From Bacillota bacterium (GTDB lineage: Bacteria > Bacillota > Clostridia > Christensenellales > CAG-138), in the NCBI GenBank assembly GCA_023458615.1, contig JAEWYV010000002.1, positions 1 to 8,855 on the forward strand: a DNA stretch of 8,855 bases, in the 5' to 3' direction. How positions within the stretch are numbered: position 1 is the stretch's first letter; each line of letters starts with the position of its first letter. A model generated the notes under the pieces. The model was not told the DNA's origin. It saw only the letters and a program-made list of their open reading frames with translations, and did no database searches. Positions 1 to 5,995 of this stretch are shown here, piece by piece. Made by a program: the position numbers and the translations under genes.

Positions 1-632
1 GCGCCAGCGCCGACGAGCAGCGCCGCGAGGATGGCGATGAGGATGGTCTTGGTTTTCTTGTTGAGCTTGTCGGACTTGGCAAGCAGGAAGATGCCGATTG
101 GCAGGAAGCAAACCAGAACCATGATGACGCCCAGCTGATGCCAGAGCGTACGAACGAGCTTGCTATCCGCAAGGCAGGGACGAATGCGGTTGGACTTCTT
201 CCAGAGCTGCGCGGCAATAACGCAGAAAATTGCGTCAAGCACCAACGCGCCGATCATCATGAGGAATTCCGGATCGTTCCAGTTCTGCGCGCCGTTGCGG
301 ATTGCATAGCTGAACGCGAAAAACGCAGCAACTTCGGCGGCAATGGCGAGCACCCAGAGAATGATTGCGCCGATGCGCAGACCCTTGACGGAACCTTTTC
401 CGCCGGAAGCGGGGGCTTCTGTTTCCTGTTCGGCGAGAACCTGCTCTGCGGATTCGTCGACTTCCTCTGCCTTGACAGGCGCCTTTTTGGGCGCGGCCTT
501 GGCGGGGGTAACCTTAGCGGGAGCGGACTTGGTGGTCGTTCCCTTCTTTGCTTCCGCAGCCTTCTTTGCGGCTGCGGCCTTTTTCGCGGCCTCTGCCTTT
601 GCCGCGTCGGACACGGTCGGTTTCTTCTCCAT
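1..632 (-). CDS. Membrane protein with Lys/Ala-rich N-terminal tail (partial, C-terminus off the left edge)
   Basis: The frame is open from an ATG at 632 to the left edge, giving 210 residues without a stop. Residues 1-54 are a basic Lys/Ala/Pro tail with 15 lysines, including KK pairs spaced six residues apart (17-18, 23-24, 29-30). Residues 56-72 are acidic. Four hydrophobic segments follow at about 86-111, 123-144, 165-186 and 196 onward, so this is an integral membrane protein with a long soluble head. The start is fixed by GGAGGG five bases upstream and by a good promoter behind it. I recall similar four-helix proteins of unknown function in Bacillota and Actinomycetota, in which the third and fourth helices are joined by a short Lys-rich loop like the KSDKLNKKTK here. 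I cannot assign a function. The missing C-terminal part may carry the informative domain. Existence of the gene is well supported; its role is unknown. Confidence 0.85.
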   Translation of the reverse strand, partial: MEKKPTVSDAAKAEAAKKAAAAKKAAEAKKGTTTKSAPAKVTPAKAAPKKAPVKAEEVDESAEQVLAEQETEAPASGGKGSVKGLRIGAIILWVLAIAAEVAAFFAFSYAIRNGAQNWNDPEFLMMIGALVLDAIFCVIAAQLWKKSNRIRPCLADSKLVRTLWHQLGVIMVLVCFLPIGIFLLAKSDKLNKKTKTILIAILAALLVGAG

Positions 633-637
633 ATATT

Positions 638-643
638 CCCTCC
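638..643 (-). promoter_or_regulatory. Ribosome binding site GGAGGG for the membrane protein
   Basis: Read on the minus strand, GGAGGG lies five bases before the ATG at 632. It is the strongest ribosome binding site in this stretch and fixes the start of the edge-truncated gene. Confidence 0.8.
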
Positions 644-668
644 ACGATTGAAACTAGTAATCTATTAC

Positions 669-697
669 AGTATAACAATAACAAAAATCGCTTGCAA
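669..697 (-). promoter_or_regulatory. Sigma-A-type promoter of the membrane protein gene
   Basis: On the minus strand a -35 element TTGCAA (692-697) is separated by exactly 17 bases from a -10 element TATACT (669-674), one mismatch from TATAAT. The predicted transcript would start about 30 bases before the ATG at 632. A 12-bp palindrome (695-706) overlaps the upstream side of the -35 box. Confidence 0.65.
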
Positions 698-706
698 CAG
701 CTGTTG
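695..706. promoter_or_regulatory. 12-bp perfect palindrome CAACAGCTGTTG, candidate operator
   Basis: The sequence is identical to its own reverse complement. It overlaps three bases of the -35 element of the minus-strand promoter and lies about 100 bases upstream of the -10 of the divergent dehydrogenase gene. The position suits a repressor or activator dimer. No specific regulator family is recognised, and a palindrome of this length could occur by chance. Confidence 0.35.
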
Positions 707-772
707 TGACAGAAAAAAGGCGTTTTGTTACATCAGGCGAAAAAAACAACCTGTGACGGGCAAATTGACGAA

Positions 773-790
773 TTTCGCGCTCTGGCGAAA
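773..790. promoter_or_regulatory. Inverted repeat TTTCGC-N6-GCGAAA over the dehydrogenase promoter, candidate operator
   Basis: Two perfect 6-bp arms (773-778 and 785-790) flank a 6-base spacer. The right arm covers the place where the -35 box would sit for the extended -10 at 806-811. An operator there would control access of RNA polymerase to the dehydrogenase gene. The binding protein is not encoded recognisably in the window. Confidence 0.35.
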
Positions 791-802
791 CGTTTGGACT
801 GC

Positions 803-811
803 TGATATAAT
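803..811 (+). promoter_or_regulatory. Extended -10 promoter (TGATATAAT) of the alcohol dehydrogenase gene
   Basis: A perfect TATAAT (806-811) is preceded by TG one base upstream, the extended -10 form that tolerates a poor -35. The -35 position (about 783-788, TGGCGA) is indeed weak. The predicted leader is about 95 bases. It can fold a two-part stem: GCGCGT (830-835) with ACGCGC (858-863), enclosing CCTA/TAGG (836-839/845-848). Confidence 0.6.
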
Positions 812-894
812 AGATGTGGTGAAAGCCGTGCGCGTCCTAAAAAATAGGGAGCGAACAACGCGCCGGAGAAACGCCCTCATCTTAAACCAACCTC

Positions 895-900
895 GGAGGA
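895..900 (+). promoter_or_regulatory. Ribosome binding site GGAGGA with long spacing
   Basis: This is the only Shine-Dalgarno-like sequence before the dehydrogenase ATG at 914. The 13-base gap is longer than the usual 5-9, which may lower translation. No other in-frame start codon lies closer. Confidence 0.6.
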
Positions 901-913
901 ACAACAATCCCAT

Positions 914-2095
914 ATGCTGAATTTCGAATTTTATAGTCCGACGCGCCTTGTCTTCGGAAAAGGTACGGCGGATCAAATCGGCGCCCAAATTGCGCCACTG
1001 GCAAAGAAAGTTTTGGTGCACTACGGCAGTGATCGTATCGAGAAAAACGGGCTGCTCAAGCGCGTGATCGATTCTCTTACTGCCGCGGGCGTTTCTTATG
1101 TTACGCTTGGTGGCGTGATTGCAAACCCGGATATCGAGCTTGCCAAGCGCGGCGTCGCGCTAGGCCGAAGCGAAGGGATAGAGATGATTCTCTGCATCGG
1201 CGGCGGCTCCGTTATCGACTCCGGCAAGGCCATCGCGCTGGGACTCAAAAACCCGGAGATGGATCTTTGGAAAATCTATGAGCAGAACCTTGAGACGACT
1301 GGCGCGCTCCCGATTGCCTGCGTGCTGACGTTTCCCGCAGCGGGCAGCGAGGCGAGCAACAGCAGCGTGCTGAGCAACTATCAGCAGAACAAGAAATGCG
1401 GCTACAATCGCGAATGGATTCGCCCCGTGCTTGCCGTTATTGATCCGAGCCTGTTTGAAACCATTCCGAAGTTTCAGATTGCGGCTGGCATTGCGGACAT
1501 GATGAGCCACATCTTTGAGAGATACTTCTCGAATACCGAACACACGGAGCTGATCGACTCGTTAGCAGAGGCAACGCTGCGCACGCTCATTAGCTTTGGC
1601 CCAAAGGTGATTGCGGACCCCTCGGACTACGACGCATGGACGCAGATTGCGCTCTCCGGTACCATTGCGCACAACAACCTGCTTGGTATCGGACGTGAGC
1701 AGGATTGGGCCTGCCATAAGCTCAGCCACGAGCTTACCGCGCGCTTTGGCGTGACCCACGGCGCTGGTCTTGCGGTTTTAACGCCTGCCTGGATGCGCTA
1801 TGTGTGGCGCGTGAACCCCAAGCGGTTCTATGACTTTGCCGTGCGCATCATGGGCGAGGAGCAAAATCCCAAGGCGATTGCCGCAACCATTGAAAGCGGC
1901 ATCTCCGCACTGGAGACATTTTTCTCACGCATGGGTCTGCCGAGCCGCCTCATCAAACTCGGGGTCGATCCCAAGCAGATTCCCGACATGGCGTACGGGC
2001 TGACCCATCTGCCGGATGGTACGGAACGCCCCTGGGGTAATCTGAAGAAGCTCTATGAGGCGGATGTCAAAACGATCTTCGAGAAAGCGATTTAA
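914..2095 (+). CDS. Iron-containing alcohol dehydrogenase, butanol dehydrogenase/YqhD-like
   Basis: The 393-residue product matches the usual length of group III (iron-dependent) alcohol dehydrogenases, which interconvert aldehydes or ketones and alcohols with NAD(P)H in the cytoplasm. The N-terminal half is the dinucleotide-binding domain, with the GGGSVIDSGKA motif at 96-106 and TFPAAGSE at 139-146. The C-terminal helical half carries the expected divalent-metal ligands: D195 and H199 in GIADMMSH, H268 in WACH and H282 in THGAG. It resembles the BDH/YqhD branch, so butanal or other short aldehydes are likely substrates, but substrate and cofactor preference cannot be read here. The start is the only good ATG. 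Its ribosome binding site GGAGGA (895-900) is 13 bases away, longer than usual. The gene is monocistronic, between an extended -10 promoter and a terminator. It is intact, with no missing catalytic residue. Confidence 0.95.
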   Translation: MLNFEFYSPTRLVFGKGTADQIGAQIAPLAKKVLVHYGSDRIEKNGLLKRVIDSLTAAGVSYVTLGGVIANPDIELAKRGVALGRSEGIEMILCIGGGSVIDSGKAIALGLKNPEMDLWKIYEQNLETTGALPIACVLTFPAAGSEASNSSVLSNYQQNKKCGYNREWIRPVLAVIDPSLFETIPKFQIAAGIADMMSHIFERYFSNTEHTELIDSLAEATLRTLISFGPKVIADPSDYDAWTQIALSGTIAHNNLLGIGREQDWACHKLSHELTARFGVTHGAGLAVLTPAWMRYVWRVNPKRFYDFAVRIMGEEQNPKAIAATIESGISALETFFSRMGLPSRLIKLGVDPKQIPDMAYGLTHLPDGTERPWGNLKKLYEADVKTIFEKAI

Positions 2096-2118
2096 GCCAA
2101 ACAACAGAGAACGATACA

Positions 2119-2149
2119 AAACTCCCCGTCTTTTGCAGGCGGGGAGTTT
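2119..2149. terminator. Shared bidirectional Rho-independent terminator
   Basis: A perfect 10-bp stem (2119-2128 with 2140-2149, outer AAACTCCCCG) has an 11-base loop. It lies 23 bases after the dehydrogenase stop and 19 bases after the HAD phosphatase stop on the other strand. The A/T ends of the stem give a short U-run in either direction, so it can end transcription from both convergent genes. Confidence 0.85.
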
Positions 2150-2168
2150 GTGTTGCGTGCTAAGGTTC

Positions 2169-2942
2169 TTAGCCGGGGATGTCGCCAACGCCGTTGAGCA
2201 CGAGGCGCGGACGGTAGGGGAAGCGCTTCATTTCGGCCTCGTTTGTGACGCCAGAGAGCACGAGCACGGTGTCCAGTCCGCTCTCTACGCCCGCGACGAT
2301 GTCCGTATCCATGCGGTCTCCGATCATGGCAGCCTCACTGGAGTGCACGCCCAGCATGCGAAGGCCGGTGCGCATCATAAGCGGATTGGGCTTGCCGACG
2401 AAGTAGGCGGATTTTCCGGTTGCGAGTTCAATTGGCGCGATCAGCGCGCGGCAGGCGGGAATGATGCCCGCTTCCGAAGGTCCGGTCATATCCGTGTTGG
2501 TGCCGATGAGCTTTGCGCCATTTTGCACCAGATGCACAGCCTTTAAGATACTCTCATAGTTATAGTTGTTGGTTTCGCCAACGACCACATACTCCGGGTC
2601 GACGCCGTTGGTCATGATGCCGGCTTCGTAGAGCGCGTTAAAGAGTCCCGGTGCGCCGATGACATAGGCGCTGCTGTTGGGCGCCTGCGAGCGGATGAAA
2701 TTCGCCGTTGCGAGTGCGCTGGTGTAGAAATGGCTCTCGTCCACATCCAGTCCCATGCGGGCGAGTTTGCTCTGCAGTTCCTTTGGCGTTTTTCCGCTGG
2801 CGTTGGTTAAAAATAAAAACTTCTTATCCTCGCGATAGAGCCATTCGACGAACTCCTTGACGCCCGGCAAAAGCCGTTCGCCATGGTAGATCACGCCGTC
2901 CATATCGCAGATGAAGCCTTTTTTTGCTCGTAAATTATCCAT
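2169..2942 (-). CDS. HAD-superfamily IIA phosphatase, NagD-like
   Basis: The 257-residue protein has all four HAD motifs. They are DMDGV at 13-17 (nucleophile D13, acid/base D15), LTNAS at 45-49 (motif II T46), K184 in GKPNP (motif III), and GDRMDTD at 208-214 (motif IV D209 and D214). The long insert between motifs II and III is the C2-type cap that defines subclass IIA, as in NagD/AraL. Such enzymes dephosphorylate small sugar or nucleotide monophosphates in the cytoplasm, often as housekeeping clean-up, and the true substrate is not predictable. The start is supported by AAAGGA about seven bases upstream. It stands alone on the minus strand between its own candidate promoter and the shared terminator, so the neighbours say little about its job. 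Confidence 0.93.
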   Translation of the reverse strand: MDNLRAKKGFICDMDGVIYHGERLLPGVKEFVEWLYREDKKFLFLTNASGKTPKELQSKLARMGLDVDESHFYTSALATANFIRSQAPNSSAYVIGAPGLFNALYEAGIMTNGVDPEYVVVGETNNYNYESILKAVHLVQNGAKLIGTNTDMTGPSEAGIIPACRALIAPIELATGKSAYFVGKPNPLMMRTGLRMLGVHSSEAAMIGDRMDTDIVAGVESGLDTVLVLSGVTNEAEMKRFPYRPRLVLNGVGDIPG

Positions 2943-2992
2943 TGATTTCCTTTCTGATGGTTGCTTCTTTTCATTCTTTTTTTAATGATAAG

Positions 2993-3021
2993 AGCATATC
3001 ACGTTTCCAAAATGCGCACAA
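2993..3021 (-). promoter_or_regulatory. Promoter of the HAD phosphatase gene
   Basis: On the minus strand, TTGTGC (3016-3021) and TATGCT (2993-2998) are 17 bases apart, and the -10 is preceded by TG plus one base (extended -10). Neither box is perfect, but position and spacing fit a start about 45 bases before the ATG at 2942. Confidence 0.45.
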
Positions 3022-3062
3022 GCATGGCGTAATTTTTGAGTTGTTCAGGAATGTAACGGTCT

Positions 3063-3107
3063 GCCTGAAAGGCTGCAAATCATCATCCATTCAGGCGATT
3101 TTGCCTG
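3063..3107. repeat. Overlapping inverted repeats able to form two exclusive hairpins
   Basis: GCCTGAA (3063-3069) can pair with TTCAGGC (3090-3096), and CAGGC (3092-3096) can instead pair with GCCTG (3103-3107). The two hairpins compete for the same central arm. The region lies upstream of both divergent promoter candidates, so a role as DNA operator half-sites is as likely as an RNA switch. Confidence 0.4.
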
Positions 3108-3213
3108 TATAAAACAAGAAAAAGCGGTCGAAAATCCGCGCGTTTTGGTAATTGCGGAAAAAAAGAGCCGAATGAGTTCACATTTCCTCTATAGTTCGTT
3201 CAAACCCATCCTG

Positions 3214-3219
3214 TATACT
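3214..3219 (+). promoter_or_regulatory. Candidate -10 element TATACT of the lipoprotein gene
   Basis: TATACT is one mismatch from consensus and sits 27 bases before the ATG at 3247, which would give a leader of about 20 bases. No convincing -35 box is found 16-18 bases upstream (around ATAGTT), so activity may need an activator. The assignment is tentative. Confidence 0.35.
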
Positions 3220-3233
3220 CTCAGGGAACGAAA

Positions 3234-3239
3234 AGGAGG
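3234..3239 (+). promoter_or_regulatory. Ribosome binding site AGGAGG deciding the lipoprotein start
   Basis: A full AGGAGG lies seven bases before the ATG at 3247. It rules out the upstream in-frame ATG at 3145, which lacks such a site and would bury the signal peptide. Confidence 0.9.
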
Positions 3240-3246
3240 CGAACAC

Positions 3247-4638
3247 ATGGAACAACCGTGGTATCGAACAAAACACGTGATTGCGATGGCGATTGCGATG
3301 CTGATGCTTGCGATGGTAAGCGGATGCGATCTCAAAGACCCCGTTGTGCATGTGGGCTCCCCTTCACCATTGGCAAGCGAGAGCGCCGCGCCGGAGGCAA
3401 GCGCCGTGCCGGAAACGCCGGCGCCATCGCAGCGTACACCACACCAAACTGAGATGCCTGACGACGCAAAGCCCACGGAGGCAAACGGCGCCGGAGCCTA
3501 TACAATTACTGCAAACACAAGCGAAAGTCAAAAGACCTATCACTCCGAGCACCCTGACGAGAACGCGCTTCGCGTGGAAAATGGTGCGAATGCGAAGTTG
3601 GATGGCGCGGTCATTGAAAAACGCAAGGGTGATGCCTCCAGCCTGGTCGACACACTCACGCATGGCCTAAATGCCGCCGTGCTCACACGCGGGGACGCGA
3701 AACTCGAACTGCTCAACAGCGAGATCCTCAGCAGTCCGCTTGGTGCGGGCGGCGCGCTCGCCTGCGGAGGAGAAATCACGTTTGACGGCGGAAACATCCG
3801 CACCACTGGCGACGGTTCATTTGGGCTTGCCGCCACGTCGGGTGGAAGTATCAGCGCGCGGGAGATGAATATCTCCGTACAGGGCTCGAATGCTTCCGTT
3901 ACCCGTGCATCGGATGGGGGAAGCATCTCGCTTAAAGGCGGAATTGTCTCCTCCGGCGGTAAGAATGCACCCTTGCTGGATGCCTCCGGTACCATCCTTG
4001 CCGAAAGCGTGACCTTGCGCGCGAGTGAATCCCCGGCGGCCATGGTCAACGCGGGCGGAAGCGTCTCGCTGACCGACTGCGCGGTTTCCGGGCGCATGGG
4101 AGACGTCTTTAGTGCGGACACGCTGGTCTCCCCCTACTGTGTTGCACTCTACCGCGGCGCAGATAGCGCGGAAACAAAGAGCGTATTTTCCATGACGCGC
4201 GGCGCGCTGACCGCGCAAAAGGGTGATGTATTTTACGCAACAAACACGAGCGCGGCAATCTATCTTGAAGGCGTTGCAATCTCCCGCGGCGAGGGGAGTC
4301 TCTTACTGCGCGTGAGCGGAAACGATGGCTCGGTTGGCTGGGGCAAGGCGGGCAGCAACGGCGCGGACTGCACACTCTCCGCCAACGATCAGACGCTTTC
4401 AGGCGATATCGTGGTGGATGAACTGTCCTCCGTCTCCCTGATCCTGAAGGGCGATTCCAACTATTCCGGCACCGTCAACACCGCAAACACGGCCAAGGCG
4501 GCAAAGGTAACTCTGGAAGACGGCGCGATCTGGACACTGACCGGCAACGCCTATCTCACGGCTTTTTCCGGGCGCGTCAGCAGCATTGTGACCAATGATT
4601 TTACAGTATTTGTCAATGGCAAAGCCCTGACAAAGTAA
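3247..4638 (+). CDS. Secreted lipoprotein with beta-helix (pectate-lyase-like adhesin) repeats
   Basis: From the ATG at 3247 the product is 463 residues. Residues 1-26 are a lipoprotein signal: basic start, hydrophobic core AMAIAMLMLAM, and lipobox VSGC with the lipidated cysteine at 27. Residues 35-80 are a Ser/Pro/Ala/Glu-rich linker spanning the wall. From about 83 to the end, short Gly/Ser/Thr/Asn-rich strands repeat every 20-25 residues (for example GGEITFDGGNIRTTG, GGSISLKGGIVSSGG, GGSVSLTDCAVSG), the pattern of a right-handed parallel beta-helix. The C-terminal part (around SMTRGALTAQKGDVFY and GWGKAGSNGADC) resembles a family of clostridial surface proteins annotated as adhesin-like or pectate-lyase-like. 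No polysaccharide-lyase catalytic set is evident, so adhesion or glycan contact is more likely than catalysis. The start is set by AGGAGG. The gene is monocistronic and followed by a strong terminator. Confidence 0.88.
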   Translation: MEQPWYRTKHVIAMAIAMLMLAMVSGCDLKDPVVHVGSPSPLASESAAPEASAVPETPAPSQRTPHQTEMPDDAKPTEANGAGAYTITANTSESQKTYHSEHPDENALRVENGANAKLDGAVIEKRKGDASSLVDTLTHGLNAAVLTRGDAKLELLNSEILSSPLGAGGALACGGEITFDGGNIRTTGDGSFGLAATSGGSISAREMNISVQGSNASVTRASDGGSISLKGGIVSSGGKNAPLLDASGTILAESVTLRASESPAAMVNAGGSVSLTDCAVSGRMGDVFSADTLVSPYCVALYRGADSAETKSVFSMTRGALTAQKGDVFYATNTSAAIYLEGVAISRGEGSLLLRVSGNDGSVGWGKAGSNGADCTLSANDQTLSGDIVVDELSSVSLILKGDSNYSGTVNTANTAKAAKVTLEDGAIWTLTGNAYLTAFSGRVSSIVTNDFTVFVNGKALTK

Positions 4639-4653
4639 GCTGTGTCAAAAAAC

Positions 4654-4685
4654 AAACACCGCTTGAAGAAATTCAGGCGGTGTTT
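4654..4685. terminator. Strong bidirectional terminator with GAAA tetraloop
   Basis: The arms 4654-4667 and 4672-4685 form a 14-bp stem with a single G-U pair, closed by a GAAA tetraloop. It begins 15 bases after the lipoprotein stop. On the minus strand it lies 21 bases after the aminotransferase stop and is followed by GTTTGTTTTTT, a good U-tract. It serves both convergent genes. Confidence 0.9.
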
Positions 4686-4706
4686 TGTATTTGATATGCT
4701 ATGGCG

Positions 4707-5828
4707 TTATTGCTTGCAGGAGGCGACGATTTCGCAGATGGCGTCTACATCCGCAAGCGCAAGATCGGGGTACATCGGCAGCGTGAGCACATTGCGGCTG
4801 GCAGCCAGTGCAACGGGCGTTTCCTCCGGCGAGAACCTACCGCGGTAGCAGGCGGATTCGCTCGTGAGCGGATAGAAATATTTACGCGCAAATATGCCGT
4901 AGGTCTTTAGTGTGTCGTTGACCGTGTCCCTTGTTGCGCCGAATGCTGCCGGGTCAAATGACACGGGCAGATAGGCGTGGTTCTGGCGCACCCCTTCGGG
5001 AATCGGACGAAAGGATATCCCGTCGATGCCGGAGAGATTCCTACGATAGCGTCCGGCAACGAGCGCACGCTTTTCGATGTTTTGATCGAAATATTTCAGA
5101 TTCAGTAGCCCCATCGCCGCCTGAAACTCGTTCATCTTGGCGTTTCCGCCAATCTCATAGACTTCGTCATCCGAATGATAGCCAAAGTTTTTATAACTGT
5201 TGAGCAAATCCGCAAATGCCGCACTCTTGCAGGCGACGGCCCCGCCCTCGATGGTGTTGTAGCATTTCGTGGCATGGAAGCTGAACATGGAGGCGTCGCC
5301 AAAGTCCGCGACGGCACGGCTGCGAATCGTGACGCCAAAGGCATGCGCCGCGTCGTAGAGCACGGGCAGGCCATGTTTCTTTGCAATTCTATCAATTGCC
5401 TCGACATCGCAGGGGTTGCCGTAGACATGCACGGGCAGGATGGCGCGTGTGCTCGGCGTGATCTTTGCCTCGATCTGCGCAGGATCGATGGTGAGATAGT
5501 CCGGCTCAACATCGCAAAACACGGGTGTGAATCCGCAGCGCACGATGGCATGCGTAGTGGAGACGAAGGTGAACGGCGTTGTGATGATCTCTCCGCCGTC
5601 AAAACCGAATGCCTGCAGTGCGCATTCCAGCGCAAGGTGTCCGTTGGTAAAGAGGCGAAGATGCGGCGTTTCCAGCTTATCTGCCAGCGCTTTTTCCAGT
5701 TGTTGGTGCTGTAGGCCGCCGTTGGTGAGGTAGCGGGAGGCAAAGATTTCGGAAACGAGGGCTTGATATTCTTCCACCGGCGGCAGCGTCGGGCGCGTCA
5801 CCAGAATCGGCGGGTCTTTCTTTTGCAT
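4707..5828 (-). CDS. DegT/DnrJ/EryC1/StrS-family PLP-dependent sugar aminotransferase (VioA-like)
   Basis: The 373-residue product is a fold-type I aminotransferase of the kind that makes amino sugars from 4-keto- or 3-keto-6-deoxy nucleotide sugars for surface polysaccharides. The PLP lysine is K188 in SFHATKCYN. D159 of LYDAAHAFG should contact the pyridine nitrogen, and GNAKMNE (228-234) is the conserved loop after the lysine. PTLPP near the N-terminus and VHVYGNPCD at 133-141 are typical, and the DAAHAFG form resembles VioA-like 4-aminotransferases. The start at 5828 is chosen because AAAGGAG lies ten bases upstream. An in-frame ATG at 5870 has no such site and adds an Arg-rich stretch outside the family's normal start. 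No sugar-nucleotide dehydratase, transferase or flippase gene is nearby, so the substrate must be made elsewhere. The enzyme class is certain, the exact sugar is not. Confidence 0.92.
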   Translation of the reverse strand: MQKKDPPILVTRPTLPPVEEYQALVSEIFASRYLTNGGLQHQQLEKALADKLETPHLRLFTNGHLALECALQAFGFDGGEIITTPFTFVSTTHAIVRCGFTPVFCDVEPDYLTIDPAQIEAKITPSTRAILPVHVYGNPCDVEAIDRIAKKHGLPVLYDAAHAFGVTIRSRAVADFGDASMFSFHATKCYNTIEGGAVACKSAAFADLLNSYKNFGYHSDDEVYEIGGNAKMNEFQAAMGLLNLKYFDQNIEKRALVAGRYRRNLSGIDGISFRPIPEGVRQNHAYLPVSFDPAAFGATRDTVNDTLKTYGIFARKYFYPLTSESACYRGRFSPEETPVALAASRNVLTLPMYPDLALADVDAICEIVASCKQ

Positions 5829-5838
5829 AAGGGATATT

Positions 5839-5845
5839 CTCCTTT
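5839..5845 (-). promoter_or_regulatory. Ribosome binding site AAAGGAG deciding the aminotransferase start
   Basis: Read on the minus strand, AAAGGAG is ten bases before the ATG at 5828. The longer frame starting at 5870 has no Shine-Dalgarno-like sequence. Confidence 0.8.
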
Positions 5846-5900
5846 GCGCTGCGCCGCCGGAGCGACGCATTCAATACGATAGAGCATTGCGATAGAACAC

Positions 5901-5929
5901 AGTGTAGCAATTTTTCATCAAAAACGCAA
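5901..5929 (-). promoter_or_regulatory. Candidate promoter of the aminotransferase gene
   Basis: On the minus strand, TTGCGT (5924-5929) and TACACT (5901-5906) are 17 bases apart, and the -10 is preceded by TGC, an extended -10 form. The leader would be about 65 bases. No terminator is seen after the upstream gene, so read-through from the 5996-7882 gene is also possible. Confidence 0.45.
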
Positions 5930-5995
5930 ACAGCCGTAAGCAAAAGGCGCGTAATCCATGCGATGGAAAAAGGCGAAAAGTAAAAGAAAGATACG

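Larger units (their letters stand above)
2943..3246. other. 304-base divergent intergenic region without a gene
   Basis: This lies between the divergent HAD phosphatase and lipoprotein genes. It holds candidate promoters for both, the two ribosome binding sites, and an inverted-repeat cluster at 3063-3107. A short minus-strand hairpin, GCGG/CCGC (arms 3136-3139 and 3124-3127), is followed by TTTTT and could weakly stop antisense transcription toward the phosphatase gene. A short open frame at 2924-3112 has no ribosome binding site and is not considered real. Confidence 0.7.

Noticed and set aside
343..651. Plus-strand frame rich in Ala/Phe that mimics a hydrophobic protein
   Set aside because: The Ala/Phe pattern is the reverse complement of the Lys/Ala codons of the real minus-strand gene; no start signal.
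138..920. Long plus-strand open frame opposite the membrane protein gene and across its promoter
   Set aside because: Its Cys/Gly/Leu-rich translation is antisense to the Lys/Ala tail, it has no ribosome binding site, and it runs through two promoters.
2924..3112. 62-codon plus-strand frame in the phosphatase-lipoprotein spacer
   Set aside because: It overlaps the phosphatase start, lacks a ribosome binding site and shows no recognisable protein features.
3145..3246. N-terminal extension of the lipoprotein from an upstream ATG
   Set aside because: AGGAGG directly precedes the ATG at 3247, and the extension would place the signal peptide internally.
3780..3990. DNA-level tandem repeat in the lipoprotein gene
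   Set aside because: The repetition is at the protein-fold level (beta-helix turns); the nucleotide units are too diverged to be a tandem DNA repeat.
3540..4121. Minus-strand Ser/Pro-rich frame opposite the lipoprotein
   Set aside because: The composition is the antisense of the Gly/Ser beta-helix repeats; the plus-strand gene has a signal peptide, ribosome binding site and terminator.
5175..5714. 179-codon plus-strand frame opposite the aminotransferase
   Set aside because: It is antisense to a clearly conserved enzyme with intact catalytic motifs; no ribosome binding site.
5829..5870. Earlier start of the aminotransferase at 5870
   Set aside because: No Shine-Dalgarno sequence before it, and the added residues are not part of the family's normal N-terminus.
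5956..5966. CCAT-GCG-ATGG hairpin as a terminator after the ParB/BMP-like gene
   Set aside because: Only a 4-bp stem with no U-run after it on the minus strand.
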